A stretch of 64,000 nt of DNA, taken from NCBI RefSeq assembly GCF_026341825.1, contig NZ_JAPENY010000001.1, positions 2,976,001-3,040,000 of the forward strand, in the 5' to 3' direction. This document shows positions 20,957-29,845 of the stretch, piece by piece; position 1 is the stretch's first letter, and each line of letters starts with the position of its first letter. The notes under the pieces were generated by a model, which made no database searches, was not told the DNA's origin, and saw nothing but the letters and a program-made list of their open reading frames with translations. The stretch comes from Streptomyces sp. NBC_00620 (GTDB lineage: Bacteria > Actinomycetota > Actinomycetes > Streptomycetales > Streptomycetaceae). A program made the position numbers and the translations under genes.

Positions 20957-21956
20957 GGCCGTACGTCTCCTCAGCCTTCCAGAAGTACAGGAAACCGCCC
21001 ACGCCGGCGAGCAGCGACCAGCCCGTCGCGACCGCCCACACGTGGGGCGGCAGCTGACTGGCGTGGAAGCTGTCGATCAGCGCGAACCGCATCAGGTCGA
21101 TGTAGACGGCGGCGGGGTTGGACTGCAGCGCGACCAGGACCCAGCCGGGCAGGTCCTGGTGCCTCAGGACGTGCTCGATGCTCCACATGACGCCCGAGAT
21201 GTACATCCAGGTGCGCAGCAGGAACGGCATGAGCTGCGAGATGTCGGGGAACTTCGCGCCCATCCGGGCCATGACCATCGCCACGCCCGCGTTGAAGACG
21301 AACTGGAGCGTGAGGGCGGGGATGACGAGCAGCCAGGACATGCTGACCGGCACACCGAAGGCGAGCAGGATCACGACCAGCGCGCACATCGAGAACAGCA
21401 GCTGCTGGAGCTGCTGGAGGCAGTACGACACCGGCAGCGCGGCCCGCGGGAAGTGCAGGGCCCGTACGAGCCCGAGGCTGCCGGAGATCGCCCGGGTCCC
21501 CGCCATGATCGAACTCTGCGTGAAGGTCCACACGAAGACGCCGGTGACCAGGAACGGGATGTAGTCGGGGATCCCCTTACTGGTGCCCATCAGGATGCCG
21601 AAGATGAAGTAGTAGACCGCCGCGTTCAACAGCGGGGTCGCCACTTGCCAGAGCTGGCCGAGCTTCGCCTGGCTGTACTGGGCGGTGAGCCTCGCGGTGG
21701 CGAAGGCGGTGATGAAGTGGCGCCGCGCCCACAGCTGGCGGATGTACTCGGGCAGCGTGGGGCGGGCACCGCTGACGGTGAGGCCGTACCGGGCGGCGAG
21801 CGCCTCGGCGGACTCGTCGGCGGTCTGGCCGGCGGTGGTCTCGCGGGTGGGGGAGACCGACGTCGGGGGCGGTGTGTCGAGGACCTGGCTCACATCCGCT
21901 GCTTTCGCTCGGGGGGTGGGGTGCGAGTCGCTCGGTTCCGTCCTTGACCTGTTCAT
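20949..21956 (-). CDS. ABC-2 type exporter permease (TagG-like)
   Basis: This 335-residue membrane subunit pairs with the downstream ATPase. A ~65-residue Thr/Pro/Ala-rich cytoplasmic extension precedes LPEYIRQLWARRHFITAFA, the amphipathic start of ABC-2 permeases. About six membrane spans follow, with FGILMGTSKGIPDYIPFLVTG, RALHFPRAALPVS and MYISGVMWSIEHV as family-typical segments. It is likely to export a wall teichoic acid or similar anionic glycan, consistent with the TagF-like transferase at 34.4-36.6 kb. The start is ATG at 21956. Confidence 0.9.
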   Translation of the reverse strand: MNRSRTEPSDSHPTPRAKAADVSQVLDTPPPTSVSPTRETTAGQTADESAEALAARYGLTVSGARPTLPEYIRQLWARRHFITAFATARLTAQYSQAKLGQLWQVATPLLNAAVYYFIFGILMGTSKGIPDYIPFLVTGVFVWTFTQSSIMAGTRAISGSLGLVRALHFPRAALPVSYCLQQLQQLLFSMCALVVILLAFGVPVSMSWLLVIPALTLQFVFNAGVAMVMARMGAKFPDISQLMPFLLRTWMYISGVMWSIEHVLRHQDLPGWVLVALQSNPAAVYIDLMRFALIDSFHASQLPPHVWAVATGWSLLAGVGGFLYFWKAEETYGRG

Positions 21957-21979
21957 ACGCCGTCTTTACCGTCTTCTTA

Positions 21980-22056
21980 CGTCGGGACGGGACCGTATCG
22001 TCGCAACGTGAGAGTAGGCCTTTTCCACGTCGGAACGCAACCGTTTCGTCGTAACG
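21980..22056 (+). promoter_or_regulatory. Two 29-bp direct repeats upstream of a TetR gene (candidate operators)
   Basis: Repeats at 21980-22008 and 22028-22056 agree at 24 of 29 positions and start 48 bp apart. Both share CGTCGG, ACCGT-T-CGTCG and AACG blocks. They lie between the divergent tagG-like and TetR genes, so they could be binding sites for the adjacent TetR protein. Confidence 0.55.
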
Positions 22057-22072
22057 CCCTATGCTGGAGCGC

Positions 22073-22801
22073 ATGACGACGAACGCCGACGCCACCGGGA
22101 CCATGAACGGCACCGTGACCGGGGCCGTGACCGGTGCCGGGGCTGCGGCGAAGGGCGGAAAGCGGTCCGGAACCGGGCCCGGGGCCGGGACCGTTCCGGG
22201 TAAGGTCCCGCGCCGCCGGGCTCCCGCCGGGGCGGCCGTCCTCCGGGAAGATGTGACGGAAGCCATCCGTCTCGCCGTCTTCGAGGAGCTCGCGGCCGTC
22301 GGCTACGCCCGGATGTCCATCGAGGGCATCGCGCGCCGCGCGGGCGTGGGCAAGACGGCGGTGTACCGCCGCTGGCGCTCGAAACTCCACCTCGTCCTCG
22401 ACCTGGTCTCGGCCGTCGCGGTCCAGGGCCTGCCCGCGCCGGACACCGGCTCCCTCGAGGGCGACCTGCGGCTGCTGTACGAGGTCACGTCCCGCGCGCT
22501 GCGCCACCCGGTCGCCGGCCAGATCATCCCCGACCTGCAGGCCGAGGCGGCCCGCAACCCCGAGATCGCCGACGCCATGCAGAAGGCCCTGCGCGAGGGT
22601 CAGCAGGGCGTCGCGAACGGGATCGTCGCGGCGGCCGCCGCCCGGGGAGAGGTCCGCGAGGGAATCAGCCTCGACCTCGCGCTCGACCTGATGTCCGGGC
22701 CGCTGTACTGGCGGGCCGTGGTGGTCCGGGGCCCGAAGCTGCCGAAGGGGTATCTGGCGAGTCTGGCCCGGGCCACGGCGGCGGCGCTCAAGGCGCTGTG
22801 A
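22073..22801 (+). CDS. TetR/AcrR-family transcriptional regulator
   Basis: This repressor of about 242 residues has an N-terminal ~60-residue Gly/Thr/Ala-rich tail, then a helix-turn-helix (MSIEGIARRAGVGKTAVYRRW). A C-terminal ligand domain follows, with PVAGQIIPDLQAEAARNPEIA typical of the TetR_C_11-like group. The ATG at 22073 has GGAG 4 nt upstream. Another in-frame ATG at 22061 lacks a ribosome site. Its promoter region carries paired repeats and is shared with the divergent exporter operon, a likely target. Confidence 0.88.
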   Translation: MTTNADATGTMNGTVTGAVTGAGAAAKGGKRSGTGPGAGTVPGKVPRRRAPAGAAVLREDVTEAIRLAVFEELAAVGYARMSIEGIARRAGVGKTAVYRRWRSKLHLVLDLVSAVAVQGLPAPDTGSLEGDLRLLYEVTSRALRHPVAGQIIPDLQAEAARNPEIADAMQKALREGQQGVANGIVAAAAARGEVREGISLDLALDLMSGPLYWRAVVVRGPKLPKGYLASLARATAAALKAL

Positions 22802-22815
22802 CGGTCGCTGAGCCG

Positions 22816-23001
22816 TCAGGCTCGCTGCTGACCACGACCCCGGACCAGGCTGACGCCCGCTCCCAGTGAGACGACGCCCATGCCGACGGCGGTCATGATC
22901 CCCTGCGAGCCGTCCACGGCGAAGGGGGCGAGCGCGGCGACGGCGAGGTTGAACAGGAACAGGAACCACAGGACGGGCTTCGAGGAGAGCAGCGACTTCA
23001 T
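22816..23001 (-). CDS. Two-span membrane microprotein
   Basis: This 61-residue protein begins MKSLLSSKPVLWFLFLFNLA and has two hydrophobic segments (about 10-28 and 34-52) and a basic tail (VRGRGQQRA). GAAGGA lies about 8 nt before the ATG. The function is unknown. It is divergent from the two-component operon and separated from it by 192 bp. The reading frame stays open far upstream but only this part looks coding. Confidence 0.65.
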   Translation of the reverse strand: MKSLLSSKPVLWFLFLFNLAVAALAPFAVDGSQGIMTAVGMGVVSLGAGVSLVRGRGQQRA

Positions 23002-23193
23002 GACGGGTTTCCTTCGCTTCGGGGGGCCCTGAACCCCAGGGACCCGGGGACCGACTGAGTTCAACGATCCCGTCGTCCGCTCGGCGCTTCGAGGGAGTGC
23101 GCTCCCGAAGTGGTGGTGTAGCGGGCTACACCACGGCGGGCGGAGGAGATCCGCGAGGGCCCGTGCCCGGGGCGGTCGCCTAACCTGATCACC

Positions 23194-24369
23194 ATGCGGA
23201 ACACGGTGCGGCAGGCGGCCCGGGCCACGGTCCAGCTGGCCGGGGCTGTCGTGCTGGCCTTCTTCTCGATCATCTTCATCACCGTGCTGCTGATCACGGC
23301 CGTCGCCACGCTCGCCGTGGTCGGTGCCGGGCTGCTGCCGGAGACCGTGCTGCTGATACGGCGTATGGCCGGGGCCAAGCGACGCGCGGTGGCCGCGTGG
23401 TCGGGCCGGGAGATCCCCGAGGCGTATCTGCCCATCGAGGGCCCGCTGCGCGAGCGGCTGCGCACGGCGGTCCGCGACCCCGGCACGCATGCCGATCTCC
23501 GCTGGATGGTCGCGTACTACGGGTACGGCTGCCTCGGGTTCCTGGCAGTGCCGTTGTGGCTCGTCGGTCTGCTCGTCGACGGCGTGTGGCAGGGGCTGCT
23601 GGGCCGGGAGGCGGTCGTACTCCCGTTGATCAGCCGTGTCGCGGACCTCGACGCGGCCTGGTCGACCGCCCTCCTCAAGCCCTCGCCGAAGGCGCGGCTC
23701 GTCGAGCGGGTCGAGGAGCTGACCGAGACCCGGGCGGGTGCGATCGCCGCGCACGGTGCCGAACTACGCCGTATCGAACGGGACTTGCACGACGGTACGC
23801 AGGCGCGCCTTGTCGCGCTGTCGATGCGGATCGGGCTGGCGAAACGGGCGTACGAACGCGACCCGGAGGCCGCGCGCAAGCTGCTCGACGACGCCCAGGA
23901 CCAGGCCGAGGAGGCCCTGACCGAGCTGCGCCACGTCGTACGCGGCATCCATCCGCCGATCCTCACCGACCGGGGTCTGGCGGGGGCGGTACGGGCGCTG
24001 GCCGCGAGCAGCGGGCTCGATGTCACCGTATGGGTGGACGGCCTTGAGGACCGTCACGCGGGCGGTGCGGAGAACGGGCCGCGGCCGCCGGCGGCGGTCG
24101 AGGCGGCCGCGTACTTCGTCGTGGCCGAGGCCCTCACGAACGCGGCGAAGCACAGCGGGGCGGAGCGGGCGTCGGTCCAACTGGTGCGGCTGCCTGCGGG
24201 GTTGAGGGTTGTCGTACGGGACGAAGGGCGTGGCGGGGCCGATGAGGCGGGCGGTTCCGGGCTGCTCGGCATGCGGCGCCGCGTCGCCGCGCTCGATGGG
24301 ACCTTGCTGGTGACCAGCCCCGCCGGGGGGCCGACCGTGATCGAAGTGGAGCTGCCGTGCGTGTGGTGA
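23194..24369 (+). CDS. Two-component sensor histidine kinase (HisKA_3 type)
   Basis: This 391-residue membrane kinase has two adjoining N-terminal membrane spans (about 10-48) and another pair at about 110-135, forming the 'Sensor' domain of actinobacterial NarL-type kinases. The phosphoacceptor helix reads RRIERDLHDGTQARLVALSM (His about 198). The ATPase domain has EALTNAAKHSGAE, DEGRGG and GSGLLGMRRRVAALDG. The gene overlaps the response regulator by 13 nt. The stimulus is unknown; such kinases often sense envelope stress. Confidence 0.93.
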   Translation: MRNTVRQAARATVQLAGAVVLAFFSIIFITVLLITAVATLAVVGAGLLPETVLLIRRMAGAKRRAVAAWSGREIPEAYLPIEGPLRERLRTAVRDPGTHADLRWMVAYYGYGCLGFLAVPLWLVGLLVDGVWQGLLGREAVVLPLISRVADLDAAWSTALLKPSPKARLVERVEELTETRAGAIAAHGAELRRIERDLHDGTQARLVALSMRIGLAKRAYERDPEAARKLLDDAQDQAEEALTELRHVVRGIHPPILTDRGLAGAVRALAASSGLDVTVWVDGLEDRHAGGAENGPRPPAAVEAAAYFVVAEALTNAAKHSGAERASVQLVRLPAGLRVVVRDEGRGGADEAGGSGLLGMRRRVAALDGTLLVTSPAGGPTVIEVELPCVW

Positions 24370-25004
24370 TTGCGGAGGACAACGCCCTGCTGCGGGAGGG
24401 GCTCGTGCTGCTGCTCACCTCCTCCGGCCATGAGGTCGTGGCGGTGGCCGGCAGCGGGCCCGAGGTGCTGCCCGCCCTCCTCGAACACCGGCCGGACGTC
24501 GCCGTCCTCGACGTCCGGATGCCGCCGGGCTTCCGCGACGAGGGCCTGCGCGCGGCGCTCGCCGCCCGTAAGGAGATCCCCGGGCTGCCGGTGCTCGTGC
24601 TCTCCCAGTACGTCGAGGAGTCGTACGCCGCCGAGTTGCTCGGCGGTGGTGCGAGCGGGGTCGGCTACCTGCTCAAGGACCGGGTGGGCCGGGTCGACGA
24701 GTTCCTTGACGCCCTGGAACGGGTCGCCGCCGGAGGCACGGCTCTCGACCCCGAGGTCGTCACCGAACTCCTCACCCGCCGCCGCGACTCGCCCCTCGAC
24801 TCCCTGACCCCCCGCGAACGCGAGGTCCTCGAGCTGATGGCCGAGGGCCACGACAACGCCACCATCGCCAAGACCCTCGTCGTCACGGAACGCTCGGTCA
24901 GCAAACACATCGGCAACGTGTTCCTGAAACTGGGCCTGCCACCGAGCGACAGCGGACACCGGAGGGTGCTGGCCGTACTGGCGTATCTCAACAGGGAGTT
25001 GTGA
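24357..25004 (+). CDS. LuxR-type response regulator paired with upstream kinase
   Basis: This 215-residue response regulator has acidic residues ED at 7-8, phosphoacceptor Asp52 in VAVLDVRMPP, conserved Lys in GYLLKD and a C-terminal LuxR helix-turn-helix (LTPREREVLELMAEGHDNAT). It starts at GTG 24357 inside the kinase gene, so the two are coupled. Its 3' end overlaps the stop of the opposing methyltransferase gene by 17 nt. Confidence 0.94.
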   Translation: MRVVIAEDNALLREGLVLLLTSSGHEVVAVAGSGPEVLPALLEHRPDVAVLDVRMPPGFRDEGLRAALAARKEIPGLPVLVLSQYVEESYAAELLGGGASGVGYLLKDRVGRVDEFLDALERVAAGGTALDPEVVTELLTRRRDSPLDSLTPREREVLELMAEGHDNATIAKTLVVTERSVSKHIGNVFLKLGLPPSDSGHRRVLAVLAYLNREL

Positions 25005-25704
25005 GCTTCACGGAGAGGAATCCGAACAGGTCAGGGATGCCGCCGGGGCCTGCCTCGACGGTGCGCACCAGGCGCAGGCCGGCTGTCGTGGTGGCGTTGA
25101 GGAGGTCCCCCAGGGGGAGGTGCCAGGCGCCGACCCGGGCACGGACCCCCGCGGGGTTCCACGCGTCGAAGGAGCGGGAGCGGTCGGCGTACCGTTCGTC
25201 GACGACGATCCTCGGCCGGTCGCTCCAGTCGGCGAACGCGCCGATGTAGCAGGGGTGTACGCCCAGATGCACGAACTGTCCGCCGGGCCGCAGAACGCGG
25301 GCGATCTCGCGCAGAACGGCCGCGTAGTCGGGCACGTCGGTATGAGCCAGGACGCAGACGGCGGCGGGCAGCGAGCCATCCGCGAACGGAAGCGCCGTCG
25401 AGTCAGCCCTGACGACGGGCAACCTGCCCACCGCATGCCGGAGTTGACCACCCGACAGATCCACCCCCACCGGCGCCCACCCCAGCCCGCCCAGCACGGA
25501 CGCGTGAGCCCCCGTCCCACAGCAGACGTCCAGGCACGTCCCCTCACCGGCACCCAGCAGATCCTCAAGCGTGGCGTGCACCCGCTGGATGTACTCACCG
25601 GCCCTGCCGGCCGACATGAACTCGTTGTACCAGTCGGCGTGTTCGTCGTAGGTCGCTGTCGCCCTGGTCCCCACGCCCGCGGTCGTGCCCGTATCGGATC
25701 CCAT
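24988..25704 (-). CDS. Class I SAM-dependent methyltransferase
   Basis: The 238-residue protein has the SAM-binding motif I as CLDVCCGTGAHASVL, an acidic loop end GVDLSGGQL, motif II ADSTALPFADGSL and the post-motif ALREIARVLRPGG-like helix (AVLREIARVLRPGGQFVHLG). The substrate is unknown. The N-terminal YDEHADWYNEFM is typical of small-molecule methyltransferases. It converges with the two-component operon. Confidence 0.88.
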   Translation of the reverse strand: MGSDTGTTAGVGTRATATYDEHADWYNEFMSAGRAGEYIQRVHATLEDLLGAGEGTCLDVCCGTGAHASVLGGLGWAPVGVDLSGGQLRHAVGRLPVVRADSTALPFADGSLPAAVCVLAHTDVPDYAAVLREIARVLRPGGQFVHLGVHPCYIGAFADWSDRPRIVVDERYADRSRSFDAWNPAGVRARVGAWHLPLGDLLNATTTAGLRLVRTVEAGPGGIPDLFGFLSVKLTTPC

Positions 25705-25750
25705 GCCGCCGACGCTAGGGACGGCGGACAGGGCTGCGGGGTCTGTTCGC

Positions 25751-26386
25751 TCAGGGCTTTGGCGGGCGCCCGCCCGGCCGGGGAGTGTCCGGGGCGCTGC
25801 CCCTGAGGGTGAAGGCGATTACGTTCTCCAGGTCCACGTCCGGGGTTTCGGTGGGGAGTGTGCCGCTTACGGCGATGCTGGCGTAGCCGTGGAGGGTGGT
25901 GAAGAGGGGGAGGGCGATGCTTTCGATGGGGCCCTCGCGGACCTCGCCGCGGCGCTGGCCTTCCTCGATGAGGCGGGTGGCCAGTACGCCCATGTTCTGG
26001 GAGGCGGCGACCAGGGCCGCGGAGGCCGCCGGGTCGTGCTTGATCGAGAACATGAGGTCGAGGAGTTCCGCGTTGGCGGTGGCGAAGCCGACGTAGGAGC
26101 GGGCCAGGGCGCCGAGGCGGTCGGCGAAGGTCTCGTCCGCCGTCTCCTGTGACGCGGCCAGCGTCTCGCCGAAGCGCTCGAAACCGACCAGGGCCAGCGC
26201 GTCCAGCAGAGCCTGCTTGTCCTTGAAGTGACGGCTCGGCGCGGCATGGCTGACGCCCAGGTCGCGGGCCAGTTCGCGCAGGGACAGGGCGGCGGGGCCC
26301 TTCTCCCTGAGCGTCTCCTCGGCGCGGGTCAGCAGGGCGGCGCGTAGGTCTCCGTGGTGGTAGCGGCGTGTTTGGCGAGTCTGCAT
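25751..26386 (-). CDS. TetR/AcrR-family regulator divergent from SDR gene
   Basis: This repressor of about 211 residues starts MQTRQTRRYHHGDLRAALL, a characteristic TetR N-terminus, with the helix-turn-helix LSLRELARDLGVSHAAPSRHF. The C-terminal ligand domain (TetR_C_13/WHG-like) runs from about 80 to 190 and the tail is Pro/Gly-rich. An alternative ATG at 26407 would add MATTLRA. The divergent SDR gene is the obvious target, and the shared 118-bp region carries an inverted repeat and four tandem 18-bp units. Confidence 0.88.
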   Translation of the reverse strand: MQTRQTRRYHHGDLRAALLTRAEETLREKGPAALSLRELARDLGVSHAAPSRHFKDKQALLDALALVGFERFGETLAASQETADETFADRLGALARSYVGFATANAELLDLMFSIKHDPAASAALVAASQNMGVLATRLIEEGQRRGEVREGPIESIALPLFTTLHGYASIAVSGTLPTETPDVDLENVIAFTLRGSAPDTPRPGGRPPKP

Positions 26387-26395
26387 GGCCCTCAG

Positions 26396-26494
26396 TGTAG
26401 TGGCCATGTGAACGCTGGCTACATTGTTGTCGACGTCATCATTGTTGGCATTGGCAGCATTGTTGGCGTTGACAGCATTGTTGTCGACGCCTAC
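26396..26494. promoter_or_regulatory. TetR-SDR control region: inverted repeat plus four 18-bp tandem repeats
   Basis: TGTAG (26396-26400) and CTACA (26419-26423) form an inverted repeat that includes GGCCA/TGGC. Directly after come four 18-bp units at 26423, 26441, 26459 and 26477, for example ATTGTTGGCGTTGACAGC. The stretch is markedly A/T-richer than its surroundings. Its position between divergent starts suggests an operator array with overlapping promoters. Confidence 0.65.
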
Positions 26495-26504
26495 ATTCAG
26501 AGTC

Positions 26505-27431
26505 ATGGCTACCAAGCAGACGTGGAACGCAAGCGACATCGTCGACCAGACCGGCCGTACCGCCGTCGTCACCGGCGCCAACAGCGGGCTCGGTATCGCC
26601 ACCGTCGACGCCCTGGCCCGTGCGGGCGCGCACGTCGTACTCGCCGTACGGGACGTGAAGCGTGGCGAGGACGCCGCCCGCACCGTCCAGGGCGCCAAGG
26701 GCACCGTCGAGGTGCGCCGCCTCGACCTCGCGGATCTCGCCTCGGTGCGGGAGTTCGCCGAGTCCTGGCAGGGCGACCTGGACCTGCTGATCAACAACGC
26801 CGGCGTCATGAACATCCCCGAGGCCAGCACCAAGGACGGCTTCGAGATGCAGTTCGGGACGAACCACCTGGGGCACTTCGCCCTGACCAACCTGCTGCTG
26901 CCGTACGTCACCGACCGCGTGGTCACCGTGTCCTCCGGGTCCCACCGGTTCCCCGGCAGCCCCCACATGCACTTCGACAACCTGAATCTGACCGGCGAGT
27001 ACTCACCCACGGTCGCCTACAGCCAGTCCAAGCTCGCCAACCTGCTCTTCACCCTGGAGCTGCAGAGCCGGCTGGCCGCCGAGGGATCGTCCGTGCGGGC
27101 CCTCGCCGCGCACCCCGGCTGGGCCGCCACCCAGCTCCAGAGCCATGACGGAAGCGCCGTGCGGCGCGCCTTCATGGCGGTGGGCAACCGCTTCATCGCC
27201 CAGGACAACACGGCCGGCGCCCTGCCCACGCTGTACGCCGCCACGCAGGACCTGCCCGGCGCCAGCTACCTCGGACCGGACGGTTTCGCCGAGATGCGCG
27301 GCGGACCGGCCCTCGTCGGCCGCTCGGCCGCGGCCAGCGACCCGGAGTCCGCCGTCCGCCTGTGGGCGGCCTCGGAGCAGCTGACCGGCGTCACCTTCCC
27401 GCAGCTGAGCAGCTTGGTAGTGAGTGTCTAG
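26505..27431 (+). CDS. Short-chain dehydrogenase/reductase
   Basis: This 308-residue NAD(P)-dependent oxidoreductase has the cofactor motif VVTGANSGLGIATVD (TGxxxGxG), the acidic stretch RRLDLADLASV, LLINNAGVM, a catalytic Ser in VSSGSHR and YSQSK for the Tyr-Lys pair. It resembles the retinol-dehydrogenase-like SDR branch. The substrate is unknown. The ATG at 26505 fits the family start (MATKQTWNASDIVDQTGRTA). The gene is likely controlled by the divergent TetR. Its stop overlaps the stop of galE by 4 nt. Confidence 0.92.
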   Translation: MATKQTWNASDIVDQTGRTAVVTGANSGLGIATVDALARAGAHVVLAVRDVKRGEDAARTVQGAKGTVEVRRLDLADLASVREFAESWQGDLDLLINNAGVMNIPEASTKDGFEMQFGTNHLGHFALTNLLLPYVTDRVVTVSSGSHRFPGSPHMHFDNLNLTGEYSPTVAYSQSKLANLLFTLELQSRLAAEGSSVRALAAHPGWAATQLQSHDGSAVRRAFMAVGNRFIAQDNTAGALPTLYAATQDLPGASYLGPDGFAEMRGGPALVGRSAAASDPESAVRLWAASEQLTGVTFPQLSSLVVSV

Positions 27432-28408
27432 TCGCGCGCGGCCTCCGGATGCAGCCGCACCCACCCCGCCCACGCCGACGTGATCATGTCCTGGACGTCG
27501 TACTTCGCCTTCCAGCCCAGTTCCACGGCGATGCGGTCGGCCGAGGCCACCACGCGGGCCGGGTCGCCGGGACGGCGGGGAGCGGTCACCGGGGGGCGGT
27601 CGTAACCGGTGATCGCGTTGATCCGGTCGATCATCTCGCGCACCGAAACGCCTTCCCCGCGGCCGATGTTGAGGGTCAGGTTCCTTCCCGGGGACGACTG
27701 CAGGGCGCGGGCCGCGATCACATGGGCCTCCGCCAGGTCCACCACGTGGATGTAGTCGCGGACGCAGGTCCCGTCGGGGGTCGGGTAGTCGTCGCCGAAG
27801 ATACGCGGCGGCGCGTCATCGGTGAGCCTCTCGAAGACCATGGGGACGAGGTTGAAGACGCCGACGTCCGCGAGTTCGGGCGTCGCCGCTCCCGCCACGT
27901 TGAAGTAGCGCAGGGACGCGGTGGACAGACCGGTGGCGCGGCCCGTCGCGCGGACCAGCCACTCACCCGCCAGCTTCGTCTCGCCGTACGGGCTCATCGG
28001 CAGGCACGGCGTCTCCTCCGTCACCAGGTCCACATCCGGCATGCCGTACACCGCGGCCGACGACGAGAAGACGAAGGACGGGACCGACGCGGCGGTGACC
28101 GCCTCCAGCAGCACCCGCAGACCCTCGACGTTCTCCCGGTAGTAGTGCAGGGGCAGTTCCACCGACTCGCCGACCTGCTTCTTCGCCGCCAGGTGTACGA
28201 CGCCGGTGACGGAGTGTTCCTCGATCGTGCGGGCCAGGAGTTCGGCGTCCAGGGTCGAGCCGACCACCAGCTGGACACCGGAAGGCACCCGCTCCGCGAT
28301 CCCCGTGGACAAGTCGTCGTAGACCACGGCCTGTTCGCCCGCGTCGAGCATCGCGCGGACGACGTGCGCCCCGATGTAGCCGGCGCCGCCGGTGATCAGC
28401 CAGGTCAT
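27428..28408 (-). CDS. galE: UDP-glucose 4-epimerase
   Basis: This 326-residue enzyme interconverts UDP-glucose and UDP-galactose. Visible features are the NAD motif TWLITGGAGYIGAHVVR, the segment VVYDDLSTG, HLAAKKQVGESVELP, SSSAAVYG with the catalytic Ser, and YGETK with the Tyr-Lys pair. RYFNVAGA and the C-terminal GRPPVTAPRRPGDPA-like region (DRPPVTAPRRPGDPARVVAS) are standard for GalE. It would supply galactosyl units for surface glycans made by neighbouring transferases. Confidence 0.95.
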   Translation of the reverse strand: MTWLITGGAGYIGAHVVRAMLDAGEQAVVYDDLSTGIAERVPSGVQLVVGSTLDAELLARTIEEHSVTGVVHLAAKKQVGESVELPLHYYRENVEGLRVLLEAVTAASVPSFVFSSSAAVYGMPDVDLVTEETPCLPMSPYGETKLAGEWLVRATGRATGLSTASLRYFNVAGAATPELADVGVFNLVPMVFERLTDDAPPRIFGDDYPTPDGTCVRDYIHVVDLAEAHVIAARALQSSPGRNLTLNIGRGEGVSVREMIDRINAITGYDRPPVTAPRRPGDPARVVASADRIAVELGWKAKYDVQDMITSAWAGWVRLHPEAARD

Positions 28409-28483
28409 GTGCGGCCGTCCCCTCGTGGGTGAGCTGGGTGGGCCCGTGAACCGGTGGTCCCGCCCGTGTTGTTCGGTCGCGTC

Positions 28484-29752
28484 TCAGTGAATCAGGCGAA
28501 GGGGCTCCGGGTTCCGGGCCGGAACGTTCGACTGCGCCGAACCCGTCATGGGTGGTAGGCCCGATCGCCACAGCCGTGTGAAGGACAGCGCCGCCGCGGA
28601 CGCCAGCAGGCCGTTGCGCAGGAGCATCAGCAGGCAGCCCGTCCAGGTGCTGTGGACGACCTCCTCGTACATGACGGGGTACACGACCGAGCTGACCGCC
28701 GTGGCCGCCACGATCAGCGCCGCGACCGGGCGCTGCGTGGTGTGCCGCGAGGTCAGGCACACGGCGGACAGGCCGAGTAGCCACACCATGTACTGGGGGC
28801 TGATCACCCGGCTGGTCACCGTGAAGAGCAGTACGGCGGCGAGCGCGGCGTCGTACGGGGTCGCCGCCGTCCAGTGCCGTGCGCGCACCCGCCACAGCAG
28901 CAACAGCCCGAAGGCGGCGACCGTGAGGGCGAGCGAGAGGGCCGCGACGGCGGAGACGTACGGGCCGACGAACTCCATCGCGCCGTACTGGTAGCGCACG
29001 GTGCCCGGCCACCCGGCGTGGCGCGCGAGGCCGAGGACCGTGCCGCCGAGCGACTCGATCTGTACGCCCCGGCCGCCCTGCTGGCGCAGGAAACCGAAGG
29101 GGTTGCCGAAGGCGGCCGTCAGCAGCGTGAGCATGGCCACCGCCGTGACCACCGCCGACGTCCAGGCCCCTCGTGTCGTACGGCCCCTCGGTGTGCCGAT
29201 GAGCGCCAGCGCGGGCCAGACCTTCACCAGGGCGCCCAGCGCGGCGAACGCCCCGCACGCGCGCGTGGAGCGCGACAACGTCAACAGGGAGATGACGGCG
29301 AAGGCCGTGACCTGCACGTCGTAGCGAACGAGCGGGAGGTGCAGGAGGAGGGGGAGCCCCGCCGCCCACAGGGCCGCGCCGCGCAGGGTCCGGCCGGGCC
29401 GGGTGCCCGCGCGCGTGAGGGCGATCGTGATCGCGGCGTCCGTGAGGAGGGTCAGCGTCACGAAGGCCGTGAAGTACGTCAGGGCCGGCAGCAGCGCGGG
29501 GGCGAGCAGCACCGGGCCCGCGCCCGGCGGGTACTGCCACAGCCGGTCGTCCGTCGGAAAGGCGCCGTGGGACAGCACGCCGTACCAGCGGAAGTACAGG
29601 TTGCCGACCTCGCGCGAGACCCCGCCGTGGCCGAGCGGGCGGAGGTGGTCGTGGGCGAGCAGCCACAGCATCAGGGCGCGGGTGGCGAGCCAGGCGGCGG
29701 CCAGGAGGAGCAGGCGGATGTGTTTCGGCAAGGTGCTCGTCAAGGTGCTCAT
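28484..29752 (-). CDS. Polyprenol-sugar-dependent membrane glycosyltransferase (GT87, DUF2029)
   Basis: This 422-residue polytopic membrane protein has about 10-12 hydrophobic segments. The external loop after the first span has YFRWYGVLSHGAFPTDDRLW and YPPGAGPVLLAPAL, matching actinobacterial GT87 mannosyltransferases, which use polyprenyl-phosphate-mannose. The ATG at 29752 (MSTLTSTLPKHIRLLL) is chosen as the membrane helix follows closely; the frame is open to 29806. It is separated from galE by 75 bp and could share its transcript. Confidence 0.8.
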   Translation of the reverse strand: MSTLTSTLPKHIRLLLLAAAWLATRALMLWLLAHDHLRPLGHGGVSREVGNLYFRWYGVLSHGAFPTDDRLWQYPPGAGPVLLAPALLPALTYFTAFVTLTLLTDAAITIALTRAGTRPGRTLRGAALWAAGLPLLLHLPLVRYDVQVTAFAVISLLTLSRSTRACGAFAALGALVKVWPALALIGTPRGRTTRGAWTSAVVTAVAMLTLLTAAFGNPFGFLRQQGGRGVQIESLGGTVLGLARHAGWPGTVRYQYGAMEFVGPYVSAVAALSLALTVAAFGLLLLWRVRARHWTAATPYDAALAAVLLFTVTSRVISPQYMVWLLGLSAVCLTSRHTTQRPVAALIVAATAVSSVVYPVMYEEVVHSTWTGCLLMLLRNGLLASAAALSFTRLWRSGLPPMTGSAQSNVPARNPEPLRLIH

Positions 29753-29845
29753 CAAGGCCGGATCGTAAGCCGCATGGATGGGGCAAAAGTGTTGATACGC
29801 CGTCAATGACCTTCAAAGGTTGTTTAATCGCACAAGATCTTGCCC

